Assembly (NCBI GenBank): GCA_029204225.1
Contig: CM055105.1
Span: 10,680,551-10,744,550 of the forward strand
Length of the DNA stretch: 64,000 bases
From: Diphasiastrum complanatum
Lineage: Eukaryota; Streptophyta; Lycopodiopsida; Lycopodiales; Lycopodiaceae
Direction: 5' to 3'
The notes under the pieces were generated by a model that was not told the origin of the DNA, ran no database searches, and was given only the letters and a program-made list of their open reading frames with translations. The position numbers and the translations under genes were made by a program. Of the stretch, positions 26,501 to 37,227 are shown piece after piece (the stretch's first letter is position 1; each line of letters starts with the position of its first letter).

Positions 26501-29500
26501 TGAGTTTGTCATCAGCCCTTAAACCCAAAAAAAAGGTCAATAGATGCACCCTAAACCCCTGAGCCAGAAACGACTATGCAAAGAGGGCCTCAGGCACATC
26601 AACTACATGAATGCTCATGCCGACCACCTATACCAAAAGAAGCTTGGGAACATGCAATCACTCTCTCCCTAGCCCTACAGCCAATCCTAACAAGAGGATT
26701 CACAGTTCACTCAATATAAAGCACTATAGCCTCCAAAAAAATGGTGGAAAAAAGCTTGAAGAAGTAGTTTTGCTTGCAAATTTCCACAAACACTCACTTT
26801 TCCATCTCCATTGTGTTACAATCACCTTCCATACATTAATACCTTGACATAGAGTGCTCACACAAGCATTTTGGCCTCCTATTGCTCTCTCCACAACCTC
26901 CGCAAGCTCCATAGAAAGTGCGCCCCACATCGGGCTTTGCAGCCGTAAATAAAAAATATTCCAAGTTTTCGTTTTGGGAGAGTTCTAGTCTGCATGAACA
27001 CTCATTCCGGAATGCTGCTGCAGTTCCAATGCAACATAGGCTGCACATAGCGTTGACGTATTGATTGAGGACATTGCACGTATATCCTCCAAGCTCCTCC
27101 AAACTTACAAGTTGAATCTTTTGCATTCATCATTTCATGTCGATCATTCTAGTTACTAGTGTCTACAATTGTAAGCATCTAGATTCTCTGTCTTGCATCT
27201 TTTGTCAAAATTATAGATGTCATTGTACCTTGATATGGATTTTCCTTGCTTATGTATATCTTACTTTAGTCTAGCTCTTCTTTGGGTGAAAGAAATCCTT
27301 ACTACAACTCAAATTTGGTGAGGTAAGAAACAAAGGTCCTTGCAGTTTACATAGAGTTTGAAAATTTGGGGATCCTAAGACCCGCTCCCATGAGGTTTGA
27401 ACTTTGACGTCTGATTCTCAATGCTTATTGCTCATTGCTTTGAAGTTTTTTGAACTATGTCCATTGTCATGCTCATTGTGATTTTGTGAACACCGATTTA
27501 GTTTCAAATTTTTGGTATCTTAAGAGGACACTGAGCTTTAAGCTTTCATTAGCAATTTATTAATATCTAAAAGAATCATTGCAGACATAATACATTAGAT
27601 ATATTTTAGCACTATATGTACAAAAATCTGCAAAATTTGGTCTCCCTCCCAATTCTTTTGAGATGGACCCAGTTCAAAACCATGATTCATACAGTTCAGA
27701 ACTACCCAATTTTGAAATGGGAGGAAACATAGGTTGCTCCTTATGTGAACAAAGGCATGTATCAATTGCATGTGGTGATAAAAGGTATTAGGTCCAAATT
27801 CTAGAAAACTCTGGAAATCAAGTGTGTTGTGAAACAAAAACTTTTCAATACATGATCAGACAAAATTGATGCAACGAAGTTTGCAAAACCTAGCCACCAA
27901 CACAATACTGAGACAAATGTCAAATACTCTTGCTCCCAACTCACTTTAAAGCATTCACCTCCAAAACCACATGATCTTGTTGGACACCTGATGTTTCTGA
28001 GACGGCCCGCCTGAACGTCTCCTCCACCTATATATGAAGTACAACGAGGAATTCATGGATATCGCAAGTCAGCATACATTATCACCAACTACATCAAAGA
28101 ATCTGGTCCTTTAAGTAAAAAGTAAGAAAAGGTGTTACCTCTCTTTCAAAAAAGCTAGAATCATTTTCTTGTTCATCTTGATCTAAGTCATCAACATCAT
28201 CATCATCATTAAGTCCTGTGCTAGGGGTACTTTCTGCACCAGAAATAGCACCAGAATCTATTGCATCCTCGTTATCATAGTGTATTTGTCTTTTCAGTAT
28301 GTCCTCCAATAATTCTTTTGGGAAAGGAGCAACAGAATGTCTCCATTCTTCTGTTTGACTTCCCTCCTTGATTATCCATTTGAAACCTGCTCCTTGATTT
28401 CCTACCTGAAAAACATTTTAAAAGTTTTAAAATGTTGAAGTCATCGTGAATACTTTGTCTCAAAATTTTGCACATCCCTACTCAAATACTTTAGTGAAAA
28501 TAAAACAAATGTAAGTTCTTAAAGCATCATTCCTTCATGCACAACCAAATGTGCAAATCTTTATCATCTGGAGGAGAAGCACAATTCTCAGTTAAGAAAT
28601 CCATTTCTTAAAGCTTAAACATACCGCAAGGTACTTTTCTATCCAAAGCTTATCTATGGTAGCTAAATAAGGAGCTTGATTAAGAGATGGAATTTTCTGG
28701 ACTATTTCATAAGAGTTTAAACTTTGAATTGTTCTGCTTCATAGCTTTGCTGACCACGTTCACTACAAAGGTATTTTATTACATTGAGAAGCTTTGCAGA
28801 AATACTTTCTGGCCAGTAAAATGAATGGCCATGACATCATAAGTGTACTCCAAACCAGATCTTGTTAAGAAGATCTAGGTGTGTTCAGATATTGCAAGAA
28901 ATGAAGAGGCTCATGTTATTACATACAGATGATAATTCTAGGGAATAATTATAAGGTAATAAACACTGGCACACCTGTGTAGCACAAAATGAAGGGTCAT
29001 GTTGGTACTTTGGCCAAAATTTTAACACTTCAATTTACATGAAGCATTTAGAGTGCTGCAACAAAAGCCACTTAGAAAAAGGCAAGATAAATAAGAAAAT
29101 GTTGGGCACTCCTCAACTGAAATTGATGCAAGGAAATTTTCTTGCCTATAACTTGACATGAAGTTGGTAGGAGAGGTGCCACTGTGAAAAATAAATGTTG
29201 ACCAATTCTCTCTTAAGGGCTACAATAGTGTAACCAATGCCACATAAAAGTATTTTGCCAGCAGTTGGAAAAGAAGATACATGAACAAGCATGGGACATT
29301 CAACTTATTTGCAAATATCAAGCCTTTCCACATATCATTGCTCTTGCACCCAGAAAAAACCACTTTATTGATAGAGGACAAAGAATACCATCACAAGAGA
29401 ACAGAAAGCAACATTGCCACATAATCCTGGCTCTTTACTCATCAATGTTAGAAACTCGTTCCGACCCTTTTGGGCCAGAACGCCCAGTATTCCAGAACGT

Positions 29501-32500
29501 ACTGGGTCGGAATGCTTTTTTTTTATTAGCTCAAAACTGAAATCAATTGATATAGTTAAAATAGCCATCAACTATCAACAAAAAATCAGGGAATCTACCC
29601 ATGAGATACAGCTGCATCTGATATATGGTTATCCATACTGGGCTGCTCAGTATTTGAACTAACACGAAGTAAAATATGCAAACAAATGCTTTTTGAAAAA
29701 CTAACTTGAAAAGTGTTGTAGAGATTTAAGGCGTTTAGATATGGAAATAGCTGTCAAGAGTAGAAAAAGGAATCAGATTCATGGCCATTTAGTCCTGCTT
29801 CACCTATGCTACATGATTAAAGTGCCACCTGCTAGATATCAGAAATCTGGATGAGAGACCTCCACAGCCAGCACTGTGGCGATCATAAGGAGCAGCTCGA
29901 TCTGGCAAAAATCAATGAAATTCTTGCAGCTCACGTTGATGCTAGAATTACTATCTGAGCCATGTTCTGAAGCTCATGTGAATCGCCGTTCCGTTCCTTA
30001 TCTTGATTCCTTCGCTAAAAAATTGTATTTTTTGAAAAAACAAATTTGGTCAAGTTCTGCTGGAACGGAACGGGGGCAACTATGTTCCTCATCAAGCTTA
30101 CTAACCAAAAATATGTAAATGCTATAAAGACAGGATATTAAGTTTTAACCTATTCAGTGTAACATTTAAGCAAAGAAACCACAAAAATTACCTCGGAGCT
30201 GTCCCATTGTCGTGCTGCAACACTGTCCATTAATATTTCTGACGAAGCACCATTTGGGGTACTCAGTTCTACTGCAAGCATTGGCATAATTTGAAGAATA
30301 AAAATTCACATCAAAAGATACACAGCAGGACGTCTACTCTAGCAAAACACTAGCCACTAGCTTAATGCATTCAGAGATAGGCTAAACAAGCAGAATACTT
30401 TCAAGAAGATTGAGTAGAGTGATAAATGACTGCTTCATACTACATAAATCTAACCAATTTTTTAAAATAGTCACACCCTTAAGCCCTCCAAAGAAAACTG
30501 AGGTAAAATACTCTTGTAATAAAAATCAGCAAAATATTTTCCAATTGTACTTTCCTTCATCTTGATCAATTCACCTAGTGCACTTGAAAAATTTGAATTT
30601 ATCAATAAAAGAGGAGGTTCAAAGTATATTAACATATAAATAGGTCCTTTGATCTGTGAAGTCTAGGCACAAAGCTACACTTGCTTTATCTTTGCTTGCA
30701 AGTAGCTCAAACTTACATTCCAGTAGTCGTGCTCCAAACATTGCATAGAATTACAAATCCCTGCTTGAAGAGGTAAAACATAAATTGAAAGACATGTTAT
30801 AGAAGGTGTCTGCGCATGATAGAGAATTAGTTCTTGATATATACATTGTTTTCGAAGTTCGAACTTGACTATCCCAAACAGCACATATCATGTGAACTGA
30901 AGCGAGCAACAGCATATAACATCTTCCTTTATAAAGTCAACCTGATCTTACTCCAAACACTATTCATTCCCAGTATTTGAACATATTGTAGACTTTCTGC
31001 CCGAAGGCCAGAGATCTTCCACAAATCCTGTTTTCTCTGTCTGTTCTGGGCCTGCAAATAGCAAGGGGTCCATGGACAAAGTGAGATCTTTGTGCATGGC
31101 TTCTTCACCATTTGCTGAGTCATAAATCAAACAATTGGATGGCATCAGTTGTAGTCATGGATTTAGTCATGCTGAGGATTGCCATTACATGGTCAACATA
31201 ATTCTAGTAATGCTAAGGCTTTTCACAAATTCAGAAGGTAGGTGGATTGATGATTTGGACATCATTCGCACTAATGTACAACAAAGACAGGCAGAAAGTT
31301 GATGTGAGACGATTTGAAAATTCAACAATATGGCTTCTTTGTTATTTTTTATCTGATATTTCAATCTGAATTTGTAAGTAGCTGAGGCCTCAAGCCAAGA
31401 TTAGAGCTTCAACAAACCTTGAATCCCTTAATCATAATCCCAATGTTGAACTTTGAATGTTCAAAGAGCTGAAGCTTAGAAGTTCATGTGAGTATGGCAT
31501 ACGCTTAATGCTAAGTTCTAACTGAAACTAACAGTATCTAGACTCCAACATCATACATATTACATGGCACATGCCATAGTGGCAATGTGCACAAAGCCAA
31601 TGGGACCATGGTCAATGAGAGACTAGAGTAAATCACAGAATTTGTGAACAATGAACATGATTTCAGTCTATTTATGAATAATCTTCAGTCAATCTTTGTG
31701 TAAATCACCAACGAGCTATCACACAGATTCTAGAATTTGTTATACAAGAAAAAAAATTTAAAATTATCCTGATTCCTACAGGCTACCACTTGGCACTTAC
31801 TTTACAATCCAACTATGCTCAAGGGACAAGAGTCATGACTCAAGACCAAAAACATTGAGCACTCTAATATGATATATCTATGATAAGTCATAGTATGATG
31901 AGATATGCTCTATATGCCTGCAGTGGCCAGCCTATTCAATATTTACGATTCTATCTCTAAGCTTCTAAATTATAATTAATCTTATAGTCATTTTAATTTA
32001 AATTCTATCTATCTAAATTTTGAATCTTAAATCTATGAATCTCAGATCTATCAAATTTCAATATTGAATAATCAATCTATCCAGTATCTATGATCTGTCT
32101 AGATTCTAATATCTATATAATCTATGATGATTGATCTATGCGGCAAATTTTATTGTCATGGGTAGGCTCATTAATGAGACCTAACCCCACATTTTTTGGA
32201 CATCTCGTGCACATTGTCTAGACCTCCTACTCAAGGACGTAGCCAGAATACCATGGGACAAGGAGGTGCTTGACACAGGATGGTCCTTCGTGAGATTCAT
32301 CACCAAGGGACCAATAATGATTCAGTGCATTTCTGTTGTGTATGTTGAAAACTTGAATGTTCTAATCTTCCAAACTTCTATGCATTTATGATTGAGATTT
32401 TATCTAGTATCATCTATCATGATTTGTAGTTATGTGCTTGCTTTGATGATTGTACTACTGTAAATTCTCCCGGAATGCAAGTTTGCATTTATGTTCTTAG

Positions 32501-35500
32501 TCTTGGAACGACTATTGAAAGGTCATGCAAACTTGAGAAAAAAAGTCATTTTGAAGAAGTGGGTGCAGTGGGGGCTATCACAGGAACCCAAAGGGAAGGA
32601 GGTTCGAGCTGGATGTACTCTCAACTTTATTTTGGGATGAGGCACGATCCATTGTTGTGGGTTGGTGGCCTATCTACACTATCCTCTGCCTTATAGATCG
32701 TGAGGGCTGCACGTTGGGCCTTTTATATGAGTTCATGAATAAGTTGGGCAAGCAACTACAACATTGAATGAGCATCAGCCTGGAGAGGTATTATAGTACT
32801 AATATGCTTTACTTTTTGGAATTTTATTTTGAGGTTTGAACTTTTAAGTTTAAAATTTGAATTGATGAATTTCTGGCTGAATTTTCAATTAACCATGGCT
32901 CGTCATTCAAAATGTTACAGGCTTGAGGAAATCCAACACCTTTGGCATAGTAGATGGGAGTGATTTCATCACCCCTTGCACGCCATGGCCCACGTACTCC
33001 ATCCATTATGGACTGCGCAACAATACGATGATGGAGAGCTTAGGGATGGCTGGAATGCCTAGAGTTTATCTTGATGTACATGAGCAGGATAAGCTCTTGG
33101 ATGAGCTCCACAATTGGCATTGTTATGTTTTACTAATTAAACTTTACAGCCACTTTTTGATGGATCATGATAAATAGCTTTGTTTTGTGGTTCTCTTTCA
33201 ACTTTGACCAGCCCAGCTGTTTTTTCTGTCATGGTAAATGGAGTTTGGGGTTGATGTTCCCAAATCGCACCACCTTACCATTAGGATCATGTCACGTGAC
33301 TGCACTGCAATTGCTTGTAAGAGAAATTGAAGTATTCATTCTTTGATTCACACAAAGAAAAGGAATTGACTCTCTTTTGTGCAATTGGAGAGGTTGGTGT
33401 AAGTACACACCAACTTAATAATTCATTAGACTTGAAAGCACCAAAGAGCCTATCTAGGTAGATTGTGATTTCTCATGTGTATAGCATGTTTAAATTTTGG
33501 ACTGCTACCTGCACATGAAACTGTAGAGTTTGAAGTTTGAACTAACTTCTAGATTATAATATATATTATATGACGTTCAATCCTCCAAATTTTGTTTTGA
33601 TTTTAATGTGGCATGTGCATAGGTCAATCCAGAAACTTGCCATCAAGATCATGGGGAGACGAGGATGTCTACACATTCCTTCATTAGGAGGCTATGCAGA
33701 GGGCAAGTGAGAATTTGGACCATGTGGCATCCAACATTGTGACTTGTGGGCCGTAGTTGCTGGCATGATGCAACTGCAACCTACCATCACGCATTAGTGA
33801 TCTATGATTCTAAACTCCTATTTATGATGATCTATCTATCTGTTGTTGAACGTTCAACAATCAAAGTTGAAACTTGACAGGCACATGTATTAAGTAATGT
33901 GTATTATGTTCTAGGTTAAAACCTAAAAGTTCTAACTAGTGATAAGTACGAGATACATTTTTGAACTATGAGCAATGACACATTGGTCAAATCCTTGTGT
34001 GTAGGAACTATCAGCCGAGCACACGCATCTAGTGCGAGAGCAAGAGGGGGTACAAGCTCTCGTGAACAATCATCGACTTTAATAGATTATCATTCAACAA
34101 TGGAATTTGGGGAAAGATAAAATGGGAGGAATGCAATAAATCAAGACAATTTGATACTAGCTATGGTTAACTTCTAAGTCTTAACACGTCATACATGGAA
34201 CTCGTCGCTTGTCACTCGAGTCGAGAGTTGAAAATGGATTATGGGGACCTCAAGCGTGATGGATTGAATTTGGAAGATTTTGGAAAGTGATAGCTTAGAA
34301 ATTAGTATCACATTTGTCAATTACAAGGTTTCCAAAGAACGATTTGTATCACAGTTGAAATTCGTCCACTTGAAATTTGAAACAGAAAAGTGTGAACTAC
34401 TCTTGATGTCACTCTTAAAATTTTAAGGAAAGTCTCACATGCAAGTATTACTAAAAAGAGTAAACTCATCAAATTGCAAAAATAAACATTGCATGAATCA
34501 TAGAACATGAAACATATATCATAAATTACCATGTCTCATCAATCATCATCAAGAAAGTTAGTCACATAACCAACTTTTTCAAAGGGATAACTTCCTAAAT
34601 CTGATCACTTGCTTTTTCTTAGAAAAAAAAAATGGCCTTCAATATATTCAAGAAACGTTCACTAGTTTTCTTCAACATGCAACTTCTAACTTGAAGGTCC
34701 TTAGTGAGAAGAATGAAAGGAAGTGATAAAAGTTTTAGAGAGAGAAATTTAGTGAGAGAAAGTGACAAGAATGGATAATGAGCAGGTGTTGGGAGAAAGA
34801 TAGGAAAGGCAAAAGTTAGTGTGAGGAAGGTGATAAAAAAGAGAATAGGATGGAATAGGCCAAGTAGAGAGAGAATGTAAGAGATCGAGGAGGGCAACTA
34901 GAGAGACATCACAAGCTATGGGAAACATAGAGCATAGAAAGTAGAGAGATAGTACTCCCCTTTTCAAGGAAGACTCCCAAAGCATGTAAGCTTGTCTTTG
35001 AGTGATGATGGAAGCTGTCCCCAACTCCAAGCCACTTCTCAAACTCTTGGGTTATTTTTTGGGTATTTACTATTAGCCTTTTCTTCAAAAATCCTAAATA
35101 ATAGTTTCTTTTTTTTAGTTCAATCTAGTTCGAACCCAGCATGCCTGATTTGAATCGGTTTGAATTGCACAAATCGGGTGGAAACTATAGGATTGATTGT
35201 ACTTGGAGAACAAAAAGGGACAATGCCACACTCATCATTCGTTTCACCGCGATGAAAGAAGATCTTTGTTATGTCGTAAAACCAATTACAAGTATCTTTT
35301 TGGATGATGACCTCACCTAGAAGCAAATTGAAGAGAGGAGGAAAACGTTCTAAGAAGTCTGTGAAATGGTTAGGATAGCCATTTACAAGGATGGGCTAGT
35401 GAAATACATTGACGACAAAAGGAGATAGGTAGTTGGCCTCCTCGGGCATGAGAGTACCCGGGTCCACTTCCACGCCACTTGAGGATTGAAGTGTGGAACT

Positions 35501-36359
35501 GTAATGAGATTTGTTCCCAATCTACAATTGAAGACCTACTAGATTTCATTCACAAGGTGATGTATTGATGTTGACTAAAACACATGAGAGCTATGAGAGA
35601 GGCTAACTATTCCCTTTAGAAACACCAAGGCCTTTGATGGTATTGTGTAGGTCTCATTTCTATCAACAATATTTTTGTAGATTAAACACCTAAGTCCATA
35701 GTTGCAGCGAATCACGATTCACTGGGTTTAGCGATTCGCGAATTGCATTTTGCTACAGCGAATTGCAAACGTAATTTTTTTTTGGGTTCGATTTGCAGAA
35801 CCAAAAAATTAAACAGCGATTCGCAGCGAATCACTGTTTTTTTTTAGAGCGATTCGTGAATCGCGATTTGATTTGCGATTCGCAATTGCCAGTGCAACTA
35901 TGCACCTAACATATACATAACTAGTAATGCATATTTAGGGGGCTCACCACTAACATGAATAAAATTAGAAAACTCTGCTAGAATATTGCCAAATCTAGAT
36001 TTTAGAGGCCTGTGAACATGAAAGTGTGATGAGAATGCATATTTCTTCTCACGTTCACCAGCTTAATAAAGATACGCAGAAGAATGGAGTTAAGACGAAC
36101 ATGGATCATTCTCTTTGCAAGGCCACAATTAAGTGTCTCCTCTAATTGATATCATCAATTACTATTTGTACACGCTGACAAGCATAAAGAAGTAGGTTGT
36201 GATAATCTTACCAGGCAGAGAACCAGGGGGGCTTTCTCCTGCATCACTAGTAGTATCTGCACACTCCAATTCTTCATCACTGCTACCTTCCTCAGTTGGC
36301 TGAGCAACAAGGGATATTTTTGAGTAAGCTGGGACAGTAAAATCGCTCCCAATGACAAC
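17458..36359 (-). CDS. EIF2B5: Translation initiation factor eIF2B subunit epsilon, C-terminal half (partial gene)
   Basis: eIF2B-epsilon is the catalytic subunit of the guanine-nucleotide exchange factor that reloads cytosolic eIF2 with GTP. Nine minus-strand exons were placed by GT-AG boundaries and frame: 36212-36359, 30192-30271, 28139-28405, 27945-28028, 21547-21638, 21204-21286, 19683-19754, 19455-19580 and 17458-17505, about 1,000 nt. They encode the end of the left-handed beta-helix region (VVIGSDFTVPAYSKISL), an acidic linker with EEWRHSVAPFPKE and a run of Asp, and the W2/HEAT exchange domain (DHVVLEVNALK, CAGAMFRAFLNLALEEP, LLKRFLKSEDDE, ILQLLYDKDLISEDAILSWA, FVKQCEKFIQ), ending WLQEASEEEDQEEET-stop. 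The N-terminal nucleotidyltransferase-like half is not found between 36.4 and 64 kb. Either the next intron exceeds 27 kb or the gene is truncated. The 28139/28028 junction has a frame problem. Confidence 0.9.
17979..19318. repeat. Tandem array of a 454-455 bp unit, about 2.95 copies, inside the last intron
   Basis: The word TGGGACTTATTAATCTC starts at 17,991, 18,446 and 18,900, giving spacings of 455 and 454 bp. Neighbouring segments repeat almost base for base through TTTCTTTGGGGATC, where the third copy stops short near 19,318. The differences are single substitutions, so the array is young. It lies wholly within the intron 17,506-19,454 of the minus-strand host gene. The open frames inside the unit look like chance. 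Confidence 0.95.
19455..19580 (-). CDS. EIF2B5: eIF2B-epsilon exon (W2 domain)
   Basis: Forty-two codons, ILQLLYDKDLISEDAILSWA through FVKQCEKFIQ, bounded by TTTTGCAG and GTGGGT. This is the most conserved block of the eIF2B-epsilon W2 domain; its aromatic and acidic residues contact eIF2-beta. Phase 0 on both sides. Confidence 0.93.
19683..19754 (-). CDS. EIF2B5: eIF2B-epsilon exon
   Basis: Twenty-four codons, VEVLLKFEEVCVEASKEFAR then LFVL, between ATGCAG and GTGAGT. Phase 0 on both sides; a helix of the HEAT-like exchange domain. Confidence 0.85.
21204..21286 (-). CDS. EIF2B5: eIF2B-epsilon exon
   Basis: Encodes (G)ELLSNTTLVITKWAPLL then KRFLKSEDDE. The acceptor is GCTTCAG and the donor GAG|GTACAT. 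It accepts the split Gly codon left by the preceding exon and ends in phase 0. Confidence 0.88.
21547..21638 (-). CDS. EIF2B5: eIF2B-epsilon exon
   Basis: Encodes LAYNLSFSDCAGAMFRAFL then NLALEEPHTSS. The LAYN...DCAGA block is diagnostic for eIF2B-epsilon. The acceptor is GCTTACAG and the donor TTCAG|GTAAGA. Phases fit both neighbours. Confidence 0.92.
22985..24050 (-). pseudogene. hAT (DUF659-type) transposase remnant in an eIF2B-epsilon intron
   Basis: Read on the minus strand from 24.05 kb downward, broken frames give SDYLAFALVDTSIFRDIM, ASYGCSILSDGWTN, VDASRVGIVEFGESIYELI, CLANCIDLLMHNIGGLPWVS, FVTRKKRAHAMFKAY and VLRLVDQDLIYKFMDKIGE. These are in the same order as the better preserved hAT copies at 41-42 kb. 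Frameshifts occur near 23,450, 23,600 and 23,780, with deletions after DGWTN. It lies in the intron 21,639-27,944 and shares the gene's orientation. The C-terminal dimerisation domain is missing. Confidence 0.8.
24051..25373. other. Intron DNA, no gene
   Basis: Inside the intron between the exons at 21.6 and 27.9 kb. Around 24,290-25,030 the sequence has GA-rich and T-rich stretches that look like LTR or leader DNA, but no boundary or primer site could be placed. Confidence 0.35.
25374..25530 (+). pseudogene. Copia gag fragment
   Basis: A short frame starts MASQGGYILNTTNYLIWD and, after a deletion, reads ALHVIKTNVTNELLNEVGAC. Both halves match the gag at 10.5 kb (NASNYSIW; ALQCIKMNVANELLKEVGAC). 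It is a fossil of the same Copia family lying in the host intron, antisense to the host gene. Confidence 0.7.
25630..26483 (+). pseudogene. Ty3/gypsy protease plus integrase C-terminus, RT deleted
   Basis: The first part reads as the retropepsin-like region of gypsy pol: SHDIINSQLVKKLNI, YTIEMLDGK, CQVV, MSITIQGYKDKARF, then LAPFDVVLGKCWHE. After 26,055 it jumps to the end of integrase: DWVKHLLLVEFVRNDKKH, GMSPSKLNYGF, then FDEGEMVFLLVPPRAKV and LSPRYCGPWLIIKKV. RT, RNase H and the integrase catalytic core are missing, so a deletion of roughly 2 kb or more joined the two ends. Frameshifts and stops occur near 25,815, 26,053 and 26,266. Confidence 0.8.
26484..27944. other. Intron DNA, no gene
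   Basis: Remainder of the large eIF2B-epsilon intron. No domain-bearing frame or repeat structure was seen on either strand. Confidence 0.4.
27945..28028 (-). CDS. EIF2B5: eIF2B-epsilon exon with frame anomaly
   Basis: The frame TFRRAVSETSGVQQDHVVL then EVNALK is plainly the start of the epsilon exchange domain and leaves two bases that join correctly to the next exon. The obvious acceptor (TATATAG before 28,028) puts the exon out of frame with the previous exon by one base. The start GTGGAGGAAGACG is one nucleotide longer than a V-E-x-T start would be. Use of the next AG (ending at 28,019) would restore the frame and drop the V-E-x residues. Confidence 0.75.
28139..28405 (-). CDS. EIF2B5: eIF2B-epsilon exon (acidic linker)
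   Basis: Eighty-nine codons, phase 0 on both sides, between TTTTTCAG and GAG|GTAACA. It contains TEEWRHSVAPFPKELLEDI, which is characteristic of plant epsilon subunits, then an Asp/Glu-rich linker with DDDDVDDLDQDEQEND and ends SSFFERE. Confidence 0.92.
29448..29530. repeat. Word-rich segment (TTCCGACCC/GGGTCGGAA)
   Basis: Within the intron 28,406-30,191. TTCCGACCC at 29,459 and GGGTCGGAA at 29,503 form inverted arms around CCAGAACG and TTCCAGAACG words. It stands out from the AT-rich intron and resembles the other self-complementary word elements, but no CATAG-type end is present. Confidence 0.4.
29957..30084. repeat. Short inverted-repeat element ending GCAACTATG
   Basis: CGTTCCGTTCC at 29,987 and GGAACGGAACG at 30,062 are inverted copies about 75 bp apart. 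The element then ends GGGGGCAACTATG at 30,084, the same right end as the elements at 35.9 and 51.6 kb. The left end is not a good copy of CATAGTTGC. It lies in an eIF2B-epsilon intron. Confidence 0.5.
30192..30271 (-). CDS. EIF2B5: eIF2B-epsilon exon
   Basis: Encodes (V)ELSTPNGASSEILMDSVAA then RQWDSSE, between GCTTGCAG and GAG|GTAATT. Its phase (two bases completing the preceding codon, then phase 0) fits both neighbours, which is the main support because this linker is poorly conserved. Confidence 0.7.
30272..32539. other. Intron DNA, no gene
   Basis: Part of the intron 30,272-36,211. No recognisable coding element. About 31,900-32,150 is low-complexity DNA built from TCTAT and ATCTA words. 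Confidence 0.4.
32540..34130 (+). pseudogene. hAT transposase fossil, plus strand, with decayed exons
   Basis: Frames near 32,630-32,767 read DEARSIVVGWWPIYTILCLI then DREGCTLGLLYEFMNKLGK. After a TTACAG acceptor near 32,920 another reads HSRWE, HHPLHAMAHVLHPLW, QQYDDGELRDGW. These match the exon 3/4 boundary of the hAT copies at 41 and 45.7 kb, including the intron between them. Later parts are badly decayed; a serine/arginine-rich tail near 34,010-34,090 may be the C-terminus. It is antisense to the host gene whose intron it occupies. Confidence 0.7.
34131..35693. other. Intron DNA, no gene
   Basis: GA-rich around 34,740-34,950 and otherwise featureless; no coding similarity seen. Confidence 0.4.
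35694..35902. mobile_element. Small CATAGTTGCA / TGCAACTATG inverted-repeat element
   Basis: Perfect 10-bp inverted ends, CATAGTTGCA at 35,697-35,706 and TGCAACTATG at 35,893-35,902. CACCTAA occurs on both sides (35,687-35,693 and 35,903-35,909), so it looks like a transposed non-autonomous unit with a 7-8 bp target duplication. The body is filled with GCGATTCGC, GCGAATCAC and GCGAATTGC in both orientations, so almost any part can pair with another. It carries no ORF. A duplication of that length would fit hAT. Confidence 0.75.
36212..36359 (-). CDS. EIF2B5: eIF2B-epsilon exon, most 5' one in the window
   Basis: Encodes VVIGSDFTVPAYSKISLVAQ, then an acidic stretch with SSDEELECADTTSDAGESPP, ending in a split codon. 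VxIGSDFxVPxYSK is the conserved end of the hexapeptide-repeat (beta-helix) domain of eIF2B-epsilon. The acceptor is GTGGATAG and the donor CCTG|GTAAGA. Confidence 0.9.
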
Positions 36360-36630
36360 CTATCCACAGAATTCAAAAATATGGTCATCACAAAACAAAT
36401 CGCGAACTACAAGAATTGCAAACTCACTAAAAGAAAATGAACTGAGTTGAGCATAATGGGTACTTCAACAAGCCAATTACCACACTAAAGTAACCAGAAG
36501 CAGGAATGTGCTGGTTAGTGGGCATACAACAGAGAGGGCGCGGACAGCAGAGCGATGGACAGGGAGAGAGATGAAGCGAGGGGGGAGGGGAGTAGGTTAA
36601 AAACATATATATTAAAAAATAATAAATATT

Positions 36631-36715
36631 GTGGCACCGCGAATCAGTATGGATCCGTGGTACCACAGTGGATCCGCCGTACCGGGATCCGCGGATCCCG
36701 GTACTGCTGGATCTA

Positions 36716-36717
<2 letters not shown>
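36631..36717. repeat. GGATCC/GGTACC word block ending in CTATG next to (TA)n
   Basis: About 87 bp with GGATCC three times, GGTACC once, CCGCGGATCC-type palindromes and a GCGAATC word, ending GGATCTATG immediately before a (TA)n tract. The end and setting match the blocks at 51.58 and 54.76 kb. No matching left end was found. Confidence 0.55.
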
Positions 36718-36767
<50 letters not shown>

Positions 36768-37227
36768 CTAAGGAAGCGGGTGGCGGACGCGGACGCGGAC
36801 GCGCCAGGGGTGCGTCCGGGTCCGGACGCGTCTGTTTTTATTGCAATTTTTTTTTTTCAAAAAAAAAAAATACAGGCACCTGCCTACACTATCCCCCATC
36901 CCAAAAGCAAAATAAAAGCAATTTATGGCCCCTGTTTTTCCACCGGAATATATTATCAGAGGGTGTCTGACACCCACCTGCCCCCTCTTGTTAAAAAATA
37001 GGAAAACGGTACCGAAAAAATTTGCAACAAACCTAACCACTGGGCCATGCCTCTCATAACTGAGATATTACTGAACAACCATGGCTAATGAGCAGTGACA
37101 AGCTGGAGACTACTGTGACAAGCTATAGACTACTATGACTCCATTGATGAGATCGGTTTCTTCCCGGGTGAACTTCAACAGCTTACTAATTAGTTATGGC
37201 ACTACTTCAACATGCTACAATACGATG

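Noticed and set aside
30929-31145. Possible additional eIF2B-epsilon exon near 31.0 kb
   Set aside because: The minus-strand frame has no similarity I recognise to the protein, and the exons at 36,212 and 30,271 already join in the right phase without it.
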